From Streptomyces sp. JH34 (GTDB lineage Bacteria > Actinomycetota > Actinomycetes > Streptomycetales > Streptomycetaceae), in NCBI RefSeq assembly GCF_029428875.1, contig NZ_JAJSOO010000001.1, positions 6,296,501 to 6,360,500 on the forward strand: a stretch of DNA of 64,000 nucleotides. The letters run 5' to 3'. The stretch's first letter is position 1, and each line of letters starts with the position of its first letter. Shown here one piece after another: positions 1 through 7,932 of the stretch. Below the pieces are notes generated by a model. That model was given only the letters and a program-made list of their open reading frames with translations. It was not told where the DNA came from and made no database searches. Both the position numbers and the translations under genes were made by a program.

Positions 1-1
1 C

Positions 2-730
2 GGTGAGATGGTCCCGAAGAACCTGGCGATGGCCGCGCCCGAGAAGACCGCGCTGTGGCTCAGCCCCGGTCTGGTCGGGTTCGCCCGGCTCTGCCGGCCC
101 GTCACCTCCGCGCTCGGGGCCTGTGCCCGGATCGTGCTGAGGCTCTTCGGCGTCGAGCCGAAGGACGAGGTCGAGGCCGTCTTCACCAGTGAGCAGCTCA
201 ACCGGCTGGTCGAGGACGCGGGTCTGGCCGGCCTGCTGGAGCCGGAGGCGCGGGAACGCCTCGGGGACGCCCTGGAACTGGGCAGCAGGCCCGTGACCGA
301 CGTACTGCTCGACCGGGCGTCATTGGTGACGGTGGATCCCTCCGTCACCCCGCGCCGCATCGAGGAGCTGACCGTACGCACCGGCTACTCACGCTTTCCG
401 GTCTGTGCGGAGGGCGGCGGGTTCATGGGTTACCTGCACGTCAAGGACGTCCTGGAACTGGAGGACGGCGAGCGTGCCGTACCGCAGCAGATCTGGCGCC
501 CCATGGCCACGCTCCGGGCCGAACTCCCCCTGGACGACGCCCTGACGGTGATGCGCCGCGCCGCCACGCATCTCGCGCAGGTCGCCGACGCGTCCGGCAA
601 GGTGCTCGGCCTGGTCGCGATGGAGGACGTCCTGGAGAAGCTCGTCGGCGAGGTCCGGGACCCCGCCCACCGCGTCTCGGTACCCCGTCGCACGCCGGAG
701 GCGCCGAAGGCCATGGCTCCTCTGGCATGA
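2..730 (+). CDS. CNNM/CorC (HlyC-like) membrane protein, C-terminal part
   Basis: The reading frame is open from the window edge, so the gene begins upstream and only about 242 residues are visible. The visible part starts inside a DUF21 membrane domain (the 'GEMVPKNLA' motif). It continues through a linker into a CBS pair ('TGYSRFPV...GYLHVKDVL' and 'GLVAMEDVLEKLVGEV'). This is the C-terminal half of the CNNM/CorC family, linked to Mg2+/Co2+ efflux or membrane integrity. The 'EMVPKNLA' motif recurs as 'EMAPKSWA' and 'ELAPKNLA' in the two paralogues at 16739-19092. The C-terminal CorC_HlyC domain seen in longer members is absent here. The family is clear; the transported ion is not known. Confidence 0.85.
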   Translation, partial: GEMVPKNLAMAAPEKTALWLSPGLVGFARLCRPVTSALGACARIVLRLFGVEPKDEVEAVFTSEQLNRLVEDAGLAGLLEPEARERLGDALELGSRPVTDVLLDRASLVTVDPSVTPRRIEELTVRTGYSRFPVCAEGGGFMGYLHVKDVLELEDGERAVPQQIWRPMATLRAELPLDDALTVMRRAATHLAQVADASGKVLGLVAMEDVLEKLVGEVRDPAHRVSVPRRTPEAPKAMAPLA

Positions 731-751
731 CCGGCCCGGGCTGATCCTCCG

Positions 752-784
752 CCGCCGGGCGGTCCCTCAGGGGCCGTCCGGCGG
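752..784. terminator. hairpin between convergent genes
   Basis: A 15-bp stem (752-766 with 770-784) closes a 3-nt TCA loop; two of the pairs are G-U wobbles. It lies in the 59-bp gap between the convergent CorC-like gene and the AAA+ ATPase gene, so it could terminate both. There is no T-tract, as is usual in Streptomyces. Confidence 0.7.
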
Positions 785-789
785 CCTCG

Positions 790-2697
790 TCACAGCGTTC
801 CGGGCTCCGGTGAACCCCGGTCCACGGGGCCCCGCCCCGACAGCACCTCGCCGTACGCCTGCATCAGATCCGGCAGCCGCAGCGTCGCCAGATCCTCCCG
901 GGTCGGCGGGGCGGTGTATCCGGACAGCCGCAGATCACGGTAGGCGCAGCTCTTCTCGTACAGGGTGCGCAGGAATCGGCCGTTGCCCAGCTCGTCGATC
1001 CACCCCTGGTCGACCACGTGCCCGCTGATGCTGCGCAGCTCGTCGAGGGACTCCTCGTCCCACACGTCGTCGTTGTCGGCGGCCAGCACCCCGCCGATCG
1101 CGGTGAGTTCGAGGGGGCGGTAGCTCGGGAAGTCGACCCGCGTGGTGAAGCGCGAGGAGAGACCAGGGTTGGTGGACAGCAACCGGTCCATGCCCTCCGG
1201 ATAGCCGGCGAGGATGACGACGAGATGGTCCCTGTTGTCCTCCGCCCGCTTGAGGAGGACCTGCAGTGCCTCGTCGCCGTACGCATCTCCCTTGCTGTAA
1301 CCGGAGTTGGAGAGGCTGTACGCCTCGTCGACGAACAGCACCCCGCCGAGGGCCGAATCGATCAGCTCGTTGGCCTTCACCGCGGTCTGCCCGAGGAACT
1401 CGCCGACCAGGTCGGCGCGTTGGGCCTCCACCAGATGGTCGCCGCCGAGAAGGCCCAGCGCGTAGAACACCCGGCCCAGGATGCGGGCGACCGTGGTCTT
1501 GCCCGTCCCGGACGGGCCGGAGAAGACGAAGTGGCGCTTCGGGGGCTGCACCGGCAGGCCCTGCTCCGCGCGCAGGCGTGCCATGTTCAGCTGCGCGGAG
1601 AGAGCCTTGACCTGGCGCTTCACCGGTTCGAGCCCGACCATCCGCTCGAGTTCCGCCAGGGCCTTCGCGAGCATCGCGGGGTCACTCGGTCCCGCGGGGA
1701 AGACGGCGGTGCGCGGCGCGCCCCGCTTCGCCCGCGTCCCGTCGCCGCCGGGCCCGGACGAAGGCACCCCGGCACCGGGGAGGACCTTCGGGTCGCCGCC
1801 GAGCCAGGGCTCACGGCCGTCCACCAGGTCGGTGTCGAGCGCCGTGTCGCCGTCCGCCCGTGCCTCGACCCCGGTGCCGTCGGCGCCGAAGCCGGCCAGC
1901 GAGACGGCGGCGAGGTCGACCGCCTCGTCGTAACCGTCCCCCTCGGAGATCGCCGCGAGTCGTGCCGAGGTGTCCATGAAGGCCGGGTCCACACGGTGCA
2001 CGGCCCGGTACAGCGGCAGGGCCGCGGCGCTGCGACCGGTGCCCTCGTGCGCCCGCGCCAGCCAGTAGCGCAGCTCCTTGCGCTGAGGCTGCTCACTGCG
2101 ACATCGCATCAGGGCGGCCGAGAGGAGCGGCTCCGCCTGCCCGTACATCTCCAGGCGCACCCGGGCCATGCCGCCGAAGAGGCCCGCCTCGATGCCGAGC
2201 AGCGGATCGTCCACGAGCTGCTCCGTGGTGCGTACGAGCTGCTCCCAGTCCTTGACCAGGTAGGAGCGGCAGGCGTGCAGGAAACGCACCTGGGCATCGG
2301 TGTCGACGGGGGGCAGCCCCGCCAACGCCCGGTCCAGCTCCGCGACATGGCGGCCGTCCAGCCAGTGCGACGCGTGCGCGAGCAGCAGATCGCGCGGACT
2401 CTCCAGCACCGGCTGCACCCACCAGCCCAGCCAGTACCACGAGTTGAGTGTGCGACGGTGGCGGGCGCGCTGCTCGCCGAAGCGTTCGCGGTGGCGGAAC
2501 ATGCGCAACAGCGCCGTGGTCGTGTCGATCCGCAGCGCGTGCAGGCCCAGCCAGCCGTCCGCCATGCCCGGGTCGAGGCGTACCGCGGTTCTGAACTCCT
2601 CCTCGGCCTGCGGGTACGCGCCCATCGTGTAGGCGTCCACCCCGCGCAGCCAGGCAAGGTCGGCCGGGGCCTGTGTGCCCGGCGTGCCGATGTCCAT
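790..2697 (-). CDS. TPR-AAA+ ATPase (CbbX/SpoVK/EccA-like)
   Basis: 635 residues. Residues 1-280 are a helical, TPR-like repeat region, followed by an acidic, low-complexity linker. The C-terminal third is an AAA+ domain with Walker A 'GPSGTGKTT' (Lys400), Walker B 'GGVLFVDEAYSL' and the family signature 'VVILAGYPEGMDRLL'. This is the CbbX/SpoVK/EccA class. EccA proteins belong to type VII secretion, but no Esx, EccB-E or PPE genes are visible here, so the role is open. An ORF extends upstream to 2796. The ATG at 2697 is preferred because GGGGGAC lies just before it and the extra 33 residues have no domain character. Confidence 0.85.
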   Translation of the reverse strand: MDIGTPGTQAPADLAWLRGVDAYTMGAYPQAEEEFRTAVRLDPGMADGWLGLHALRIDTTTALLRMFRHRERFGEQRARHRRTLNSWYWLGWWVQPVLESPRDLLLAHASHWLDGRHVAELDRALAGLPPVDTDAQVRFLHACRSYLVKDWEQLVRTTEQLVDDPLLGIEAGLFGGMARVRLEMYGQAEPLLSAALMRCRSEQPQRKELRYWLARAHEGTGRSAAALPLYRAVHRVDPAFMDTSARLAAISEGDGYDEAVDLAAVSLAGFGADGTGVEARADGDTALDTDLVDGREPWLGGDPKVLPGAGVPSSGPGGDGTRAKRGAPRTAVFPAGPSDPAMLAKALAELERMVGLEPVKRQVKALSAQLNMARLRAEQGLPVQPPKRHFVFSGPSGTGKTTVARILGRVFYALGLLGGDHLVEAQRADLVGEFLGQTAVKANELIDSALGGVLFVDEAYSLSNSGYSKGDAYGDEALQVLLKRAEDNRDHLVVILAGYPEGMDRLLSTNPGLSSRFTTRVDFPSYRPLELTAIGGVLAADNDDVWDEESLDELRSISGHVVDQGWIDELGNGRFLRTLYEKSCAYRDLRLSGYTAPPTREDLATLRLPDLMQAYGEVLSGRGPVDRGSPEPGTL

Positions 2698-3064
2698 CAG
2701 GTCCCCCACAAACCGAGCCCCCAGAATGTCCCGCCCGCACAGCATGCCCAGCGTGGCGGTCCTAATCACCGTGCCGGGGACGGGAATTGACCACATCCGA
2801 GACGCATCGTACCTGCACAGGGAGTGAGCGGTTAAGTACGTTACCGGCGCTCCGGAGGTGGTGACCGAGGGTGAGCGGAAGGCCCTGCCCGGGGTCGCGG
2901 GAGGGCAGAACGAAGCCCCCGGTCACGGGGGAACGACCGGGGGCTTCGTGTCTGCGGGGGCTCCGAAAAGCCGCACATCGAGAACGTAAGACCTGTACGG
3001 CCCCTCGGTCAAGCCGAGTTGAGGTCCGACCGGCGGTACTTCCTCTCGGCCGACAGGGTGATCC
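2698..3064. other. intergenic region, 367 bp
   Basis: This gap separates the AAA+ ATPase and the kinase, both on the minus strand. It holds one strong hairpin (2911-2948) and presumably the ATPase promoter. No credible ORF was seen. Confidence 0.5.
2911..2948 (-). terminator. terminator hairpin downstream of kinase gene
   Basis: A perfect 14-bp inverted repeat (2911-2924 with 2935-2948, arm CGAAGCCCCCGGTC) encloses a 10-nt loop. It lies about 117 bp beyond the stop codon of the minus-strand kinase gene. Confidence 0.65.
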
Positions 3065-3688
3065 TCAGGCTTCACTGTCCGTGACGAAGTGACTCGCCCC
3101 CGCTGCCGTGTGAGGCCCTTCCAGCCACTCGTATCCCCTGAGTCCCCGCCGTATCACCACGTCCGCGAAGGGGAGCGAGGGATCAGCGGCGAAATGGCGC
3201 TGCTCCGCCACGGTCCAGCCGTCCCAGAAATCCGAGAGCCCGGGGCCGTCGCGCAGCCGGCCACGCTCCCAGGACGCCTCGCTGTCCCCCTCGATCCACA
3301 GCAGCCGCGCGAGGAACGGCCGCACCGCGGAGCGGCCCGCGCCCACCCCCTCGATCAGCAGCACGGGGGCCGGGTCCAACGTCCTCGGGGGCCCGAAGCG
3401 CCGGGTCGTCCAGTCGTACGGGAGATACCGCGCCGGCTGCCCCCGCGACAGGGGGTCCAGCACCTGCGCGCGGAGCCGCTCCGTCCAGGTGAAGAGTTCC
3501 TCGTGCGTGGCCAGGTCGTCCAGGCGCAGCACCGGCGCGTCACCGAGTGCCGTGGCCAGGCGGCCCGTGAACGTGCTCTTGCCGGACCCCGCGTGGCCGT
3601 CGACCGCGATCAGCCGCACCGGACCGCAGGAAGGAGGCAGGGAGCGCAGTCGGCGCGCGTGGTCCGCCAGGTCGTTCATGTCCTCCAC
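3065..3688 (-). CDS. uridine kinase-like P-loop kinase
   Basis: 207 residues with a P-loop near the N-terminus ('AVDGHAGSGKST', Lys37). This matches the AAA_18/uridine-kinase-like family of small nucleoside or phosphoribulokinase-type enzymes. A later acidic turn 'VLLIEGVGAG' fits a Walker B-like strand. It probably phosphorylates a small hydroxyl-bearing substrate, but the substrate cannot be read from sequence. The frame opens with GTG at 3688; an ATG three codons in (3679) is possible, though GGAGG would then sit only 2 nt away. It is divergent from the C39 peptidase gene. Confidence 0.75.
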   Translation of the reverse strand: MEDMNDLADHARRLRSLPPSCGPVRLIAVDGHAGSGKSTFTGRLATALGDAPVLRLDDLATHEELFTWTERLRAQVLDPLSRGQPARYLPYDWTTRRFGPPRTLDPAPVLLIEGVGAGRSAVRPFLARLLWIEGDSEASWERGRLRDGPGLSDFWDGWTVAEQRHFAADPSLPFADVVIRRGLRGYEWLEGPHTAAGASHFVTDSEA

Positions 3689-3866
3689 CCTACGAGACCG
3701 TGCGGGGCCACTCCCGGCCCCGCCCAGGTCACGCCAGTGGAGCAGACCAATATTGCCGCCGCGGCGCGGGTCGAATCACTGGCCGGATGCGGTCCCGACC
3801 CGCGATAGTTGGCGCACCGATCGGCACCCGCAGCCCCATTCCGCTCAACGACCGGGGGTCTCGCCC

Positions 3867-5222
3867 ATGACCAGACCGACTTCACGCAGGACCGTGCTCA
3901 CCGCCGCGCTCGCGGCCGGGGCGGGCGCCGTCGCCTCCGCCGGCCCGGCCGGCGCCGTGCCTTCCCGCGCCTCCTCGGCCCCGGCGGCGGCCTCGCTCGT
4001 GGACAACCGTTTCTGGACCACCTGCACCGACTGGCGCGGCGGCTCCTCCGACGGGACCCGCGCCGTCGCCGGCCTCCGGCCCGGCCTGGTGATCTCCGCC
4101 CCCGCCGGAAGCACCGACTACGCCGATCCGCACACCGGTACGACCAGCACCTGGGAGTACGCGAGCTGGACCTCCCCGGCCCATCACCCGGCGGTCCCCG
4201 CCACCGAGGTGATCGCCTCCTGGAACGCGGCCACCCCGCAGGGCACCTGGATCCAGGTCGAGCTGCGCGGCGGCTACTCCGACGGCACGGACACCCCCTG
4301 GTACGTCATGGGCCGCTGGGCCTCGGCCGACACGGACATCCGGCGGACCTCCGTCGACGACCAGACGGACGGCAGGAGCACCGTCTGGACCGACACCTTC
4401 TCGCTCGACGACGCGGCGAGCGGCCTGCGGCTGGTGTCGTACCGGCTGAGGCTCACCCTGTACCGGACACCCGGCACCCGCCTCACGCCCACCGTGTACC
4501 GCGTGGGTGCCATGGCCTCGGACGTCCCGGACCGCTTCACCGTCCCGGCCACCACGCCCGGTGCCGCCCGGGAGCTGGCGGTGCCCCGCTACTCCCAGAA
4601 CGTCCACGTGGGGGAGTACCCGGAGTACGACAACGGGGGCGAGGCCTGGTGCAGCCCCACCTCCTCGCAGATGATCATCGAGCACTGGGGCCGCAAGCCC
4701 ACGCCCGAGGACCTGGCCTGGGTCAAGCCGGGTCTCGCCGACCCGCAGATCTGTCACGCGGCCCGCTACACGTTCGACTACCAGTACGACGGCTGCGGCA
4801 ACTGGCCCTTCAACGCCGCCTACGCGGCGACGTACAAGGACATGAACGCGGTGGTCACCCGGCTCGGATCGCTCGACGACCTGGGGAAGCTGATCGCCGC
4901 GGGCATCCCGGTCATAACGTCGCAGTCGTTCCTCAAGGGCGAGCTGACGGGGGCGGGTTACGGAACATCCGGCCACCTGATGACGGTCATCGGCTTCACG
5001 GCCGACGGCGACGTGATCGCCAACGACCCCGCCTCACCGTCCAACGACGCGGTGCGCCGGGTCTACCGGCGGCGCGAGTGGGAGAACATCTGGCTGAGGA
5101 CCAAGCGGTACGACGCGAACGGCGTGGTCAGGAGCGGTACGGGCGGAGTCTGCTACGTCTACTGGCCCTCCGGTCCGAGTGCGGCTCAGCGCCGTGTCCT
5201 GAGGTCGCTGGGGCTGGCCTGA
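3867..5222 (+). CDS. Tat-exported C39-like cysteine peptidase
   Basis: 451 residues. The N-terminus 'RRTVLTAALAAGAGAVASA' is a twin-arginine-type signal, so export is expected. Residues about 40-230 form a beta-rich accessory domain. The C-terminal half is a C39-like papain fold, with Cys262 in 'GEAWCSPTS', His370 in 'GHLMTVIGF' and Asn386-Asp387. These match a Cys-His-Asn/Asp catalytic set. The frame is open much further upstream, but GGGGG lies 8-12 nt before the ATG at 3867 and the signal peptide starts there. Unlike bacteriocin C39 proteins it is not fused to an ABC exporter. It is probably a secreted or cell-wall hydrolase with an unknown substrate. Confidence 0.85.
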   Translation: MTRPTSRRTVLTAALAAGAGAVASAGPAGAVPSRASSAPAAASLVDNRFWTTCTDWRGGSSDGTRAVAGLRPGLVISAPAGSTDYADPHTGTTSTWEYASWTSPAHHPAVPATEVIASWNAATPQGTWIQVELRGGYSDGTDTPWYVMGRWASADTDIRRTSVDDQTDGRSTVWTDTFSLDDAASGLRLVSYRLRLTLYRTPGTRLTPTVYRVGAMASDVPDRFTVPATTPGAARELAVPRYSQNVHVGEYPEYDNGGEAWCSPTSSQMIIEHWGRKPTPEDLAWVKPGLADPQICHAARYTFDYQYDGCGNWPFNAAYAATYKDMNAVVTRLGSLDDLGKLIAAGIPVITSQSFLKGELTGAGYGTSGHLMTVIGFTADGDVIANDPASPSNDAVRRVYRRREWENIWLRTKRYDANGVVRSGTGGVCYVYWPSGPSAAQRRVLRSLGLA

Positions 5223-5540
5223 CCGGGCGGGTGCCGAAGGCCGCCTCGACGACCTGACGGCAGGGCGGTGCGCACCCCTCGCCGTCACCAGGGCCGGCGC
5301 ACGTCTTCACCCCGGGTGCGTGGCCGGGGCGAGGACGTGCGCGGCGGGCGTCGTCCTCGGCGAGGACCGCTGAGGTCCCACAGCCTTGAGGACCGCACGA
5401 CGTGGACAGCCGTGACCCTCCGGCAGACGGCCCGGCGCGGCCCGGGACCGGGTGGGAATGCGGGGCCCGGCGCGGGGAACCGGTGGGACGCCAGGCAGAC
5501 TCGGTCTGTCGTAGTTCCATCACCAGAGGATGATCCACGC
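5223..5540. other. intergenic region, 318 bp
   Basis: This gap separates the C39 peptidase and TerD genes. It contains the hairpin at 5297-5342. The TerD ribosome-binding site (GAGGATG) lies directly before 5541. Nothing else was recognised. Confidence 0.45.
5297..5342 (+). terminator. terminator-like hairpin after C39 peptidase
   Basis: Arms 5297-5315 and 5324-5342 form a 19-bp stem with one G-U wobble and one A-C mismatch around an 8-nt loop, 75 bp after the peptidase stop. Confidence 0.55.
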
Positions 5541-6125
5541 ATGATTACGCTCAGCAAGGAAGACGGGCCGGCGGACCTGGACGGCGTCACCCACCTGTCC
5601 ATAGGTGTGTCCTGGGACCCCACGGCCGGGAGCAGCGGCGGGGTCATGGGCATGCTCCGTCGCAAGACCGGCACCGACCTCGACCTGATCGCCATCGCCA
5701 TGCAGGGCGCGGACCCGGTGCGTCTGGCGGGCCTCGACTCGCTGGACCCCATGGGCAACGGCTCCCTGGTGCACAGCGGTGACAACCAGACCGGGCGCGG
5801 TGACGGTGACGACGAGACGGTCACCGTGGAGTTCTCACGCGTCCCCGCCAACATCACGTCGATCGTGTTCGTCGCCGCCGCCTTCAAGAAGGGCAGCTCC
5901 TTCCAGAAGGCCCGCAACATCAGCTTCAAGGTCTACGACGCCTCCGGCGGCACCACCCAGCAGGTGGCCGACATCTGGCCCAGCCTGCTGACGCAGGACA
6001 ACGGCTGCGCGGTGGCGAAGGCCGTGCGGGTCGGCGGCTCGTGGAAGCTCGAAGTGATCAACACGACCGGGAAGATCAAGCCGGGTGACGAGCACGCCCT
6101 GATGCGCTTCGCGATCAGCAAGTAG
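5541..6125 (+). CDS. terD: TerD-family tellurium/stress protein
   Basis: 194 residues with the TerD pattern. 'LSIGVSWDP' starts the beta-sandwich and 'DLDLIAIAM' follows. 'HSGDNQTGRGDGDDE' is the acidic Ca2+-binding stretch, and 'ITSIVFVAAAF' and 'GDEHALMRFAI' complete the fold. TerD proteins bind calcium and are linked to tellurite resistance and stress or developmental responses; Streptomyces carries several copies. This one is monocistronic with no other ter genes nearby. ATG at 5541 is preferred because GAGGATG lies upstream and the fold begins directly after it. Confidence 0.9.
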   Translation: MITLSKEDGPADLDGVTHLSIGVSWDPTAGSSGGVMGMLRRKTGTDLDLIAIAMQGADPVRLAGLDSLDPMGNGSLVHSGDNQTGRGDGDDETVTVEFSRVPANITSIVFVAAAFKKGSSFQKARNISFKVYDASGGTTQQVADIWPSLLTQDNGCAVAKAVRVGGSWKLEVINTTGKIKPGDEHALMRFAISK

Positions 6126-6129
6126 TCCC

Positions 6130-6152
6130 GCGGCCGGGGACTCCCCGGCCGC
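6130..6152 (+). terminator. terD terminator hairpin
   Basis: A perfect 10-bp GC stem (6130-6139 with 6143-6152) closes a 3-nt loop directly after the terD stop codon. Confidence 0.7.
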
Positions 6153-6881
6153 ACGCGGCCTCGGGCGCCGGTTCGAGCTCCTACCGCTCGACGGCGCCCG
6201 TCGCGCCGGGTGCCTGCCCCCCGGCGCCGGCGCCCGGGCACCGGAGCGTCGAGCCGCCGGCGGGCATCCGCGCATCGACATCGGTGCCTGCCTGCCGCCC
6301 CAGCCGCGGAGATCCTCCGCGGGTACACCCGCGCGTTCCCCGGACCGCACCTGTGTCACCGGCCCCGGCCCCTTCCCGGCGAGCCCTCGGCGCGGTGTCC
6401 CGCGGATCGCGTTCCGCACCCCTGAGACAGGCACCTGCAGCCGGGACCCTCCCGAACCGGTGCGCGCGGTGAACGCACGGCGCGTGCGCCGGAGCGCACC
6501 TCCCGTCAGCCGCAGTGATTCTCCTCGGTTCCGCGAAATGGCCGGTTCCGGATCGGTGGGTGCCGTTGCGGGGCTGTACGCCATCGCGCTGTCCATGGCC
6601 CCCGGACCCGGCACGGGTACCCGGCTGTTCCGTGCCGTTTCAGCCGCCACGCGTACCCGAAAGGGCGGCGGGTCATACGGGGCACCCATTCCGGCCATGA
6701 ACGCGCCGGAAGTGCCACCCGGGAGAAGTAGTTGAATCCCCGCCCGTGACTCGTGTGAATTGCGGGTGCATTATTCCCCGCACCGGCAGGTTATCAGCAT
6801 CGATATTCGGCCCCTGACTCTGCGCCCCACCTTTAGCCAGGACTCGGCTCCAGCAGGTGTTCACGGGCTGATCCCAGGCCG

Positions 6882-6887
6882 TACGGT
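6882..6887 (+). promoter_or_regulatory. possible -10 element for a leaderless GNAT mRNA
   Basis: TACGGT fits the TAnnnT -10 pattern and ends 7 nt before the ATG at 6895, so transcription could start at the ATG itself. The gene has no Shine-Dalgarno sequence, which fits. The -35 (TTCACG at 6860) is poor, so this is tentative. Confidence 0.35.
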
Positions 6888-6894
6888 AGCGATC

Positions 6895-7437
6895 ATGGAC
6901 ATTTCCTTCCGGCGGCTTTCCGCCTCCGAGACCACGCCCCTGATCCACTTTCTGACCAGCGACGACTGGCCGTTTCACGCTGTGCGTGAGGTGGACCCGG
7001 AGACCGCCGGCCGGTGGATCACCGAGGGTCGCTTCGAGGGTGAGGGGAACAGGAGTTTCTGGGTGGTCGACGGCGGGGTGGCCGTCGGTCTGGTCCGCCT
7101 CATGGATCTCGGTGACACCACACCGCTGTTCGACCTGCGCCTCCGGGCCGCCGACCGCGGCCGGGGGATCGGATCCGCGGTAGTTGCCTGGCTGACCAGG
7201 TATCTCTTCGAGGAATTCCCCGACGTGCGCCGCATCGAGGGCACGACCCGTCAGGACAACCGCCCGATGCGGCGCGTCTTCCTGCGCTGCGGCTACGCCA
7301 AGGAGGCGCACTACCGGGACGCGTGGCCGTCGCCGGACGGCGAGGTCCACGACGCGGTCGGATACGCGGTTCTGCGCCGGGACTGGCTGTCCGGAGAAGT
7401 GACCGCTCCGCAGTGGAATGACGAGCTCCTCGAATAG
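6895..7437 (+). CDS. GNAT-family N-acetyltransferase
   Basis: 180 residues with the GNAT core: a 'VGLVRLMDL' strand, the acetyl-CoA pyrophosphate loop 'RGRGIGSAVVAWL' (R/Q-x-x-G-x-G/A), and the C-terminal 'VFLRCGYAKEAHYRDAWP' segment typical of RimJ/RimL-like members. It should transfer an acetyl group to an amine; the acceptor is unknown. The gene ends 133 bp before the RiPP precursor gene on the same strand. It could be a tailoring or self-protection enzyme of that cluster or an unrelated neighbour; an apparent promoter between them argues for separate transcription. No ribosome-binding site precedes the ATG. Confidence 0.85.
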   Translation: MDISFRRLSASETTPLIHFLTSDDWPFHAVREVDPETAGRWITEGRFEGEGNRSFWVVDGGVAVGLVRLMDLGDTTPLFDLRLRAADRGRGIGSAVVAWLTRYLFEEFPDVRRIEGTTRQDNRPMRRVFLRCGYAKEAHYRDAWPSPDGEVHDAVGYAVLRRDWLSGEVTAPQWNDELLE

Positions 7438-7502
7438 AACTTGTTTTCCCGCTACAGAATGGCGAACGAATTCCCCTCCGCGCGGTGCCGGAGAATTGCC
7501 TC

Positions 7503-7532
7503 TTGTTCGCCCGGTAAAAGGCGTCGTACTCT
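7503..7532 (+). promoter_or_regulatory. candidate promoter of the RiPP operon
   Basis: TTGTTC (7503-7508) and TACTCT (7527-7532) are separated by 18 nt, a fair match to vegetative streptomycete promoters. They lie 38 nt before the precursor ATG. The motif pair is weak enough to arise by chance. Confidence 0.4.
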
Positions 7533-7570
7533 CGCTGGGAACTGCCGGCGACGTCGCTCTGGAGGCGAAC

Positions 7571-7732
7571 ATGGCTGACAACACTGCACGGAATACCGCG
7601 GAGCAGGAATTCCCCGAGGTGGAGGTCGAGGTTTCACCCGTGGCCGAGAGGGCGCGGGCGACCTTCGCCAAGACGCACAACCGTGCGGGTGTCCCGGACT
7701 TCACCCAGATGTTCGGTGACTCGGTGAAGTGA
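7571..7732 (+). CDS. putative RiPP precursor peptide (53 residues)
   Basis: The gene encodes 53 residues, with a good ribosome-binding site (GGAGG, 6 nt before ATG). The N-terminal half (to about residue 29) is acidic, with the run 'EFPEVEVEVSP' resembling a leader that pairs with a recognition-domain beta-strand. The C-terminal part contains 'THNRAGVPDF' and 'FTQMFGDSVK' and is the likely core. It has a single Arg (Arg38), flanked by His36 and Asn37, and no Cys. It is followed by a strong hairpin, then genes for an arginase-fold enzyme, a radical SAM enzyme, three oxygenases and an exporter, which is the usual precursor position. I recognise no family. There is no GG or TAT-type cleavage motif and no protease gene nearby. 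The precursor role is inferred from size, composition and context. Confidence 0.75.
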   Translation: MADNTARNTAEQEFPEVEVEVSPVAERARATFAKTHNRAGVPDFTQMFGDSVK

Positions 7733-7739
7733 GGCCCGA

Positions 7740-7784
7740 GGTTCCGCGTGCACCGGACCGCCAGGTTCCGGTGCACGCGGAACC
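7740..7784 (+). terminator. 18-bp perfect hairpin after precursor (attenuating terminator)
   Basis: GGTTCCGCGTGCACCGGA (7740-7757) and its exact reverse complement (7767-7784) enclose a 9-nt loop, 7 bp after the precursor stop codon. A partial terminator or mRNA-stabilising hairpin here would keep precursor mRNA in excess over the enzyme genes, as in many RiPP operons. Confidence 0.75.
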
Positions 7785-7932
7785 CATTCCCGCGGCCTTT
7801 TCGTGATTCGTTCCGTTCGGCGGCGACCAAGGGCTGTCCCGTCGTCCCCGGCGGGCGCACGACGACAGCTACGGCACCTCGCCGCGTTGTCGGAACGCCC
7901 GGATACACAGCCCTTCAGGAGACATGGGGATC

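Larger units (their letters stand above)
6126..6894. other. intergenic region, 769 bp
   Basis: This is one of the longest gaps in the window. It starts with the terD terminator at 6130-6152. Short ORFs exist on both strands, but they are rich in Arg/Pro/Ala and lack ribosome-binding sites or recognisable motifs, so none is called. The segment around 6735-6830 is clearly more AT-rich than its surroundings and leads to the GNAT gene. No RNA gene was recognised. Confidence 0.45.
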
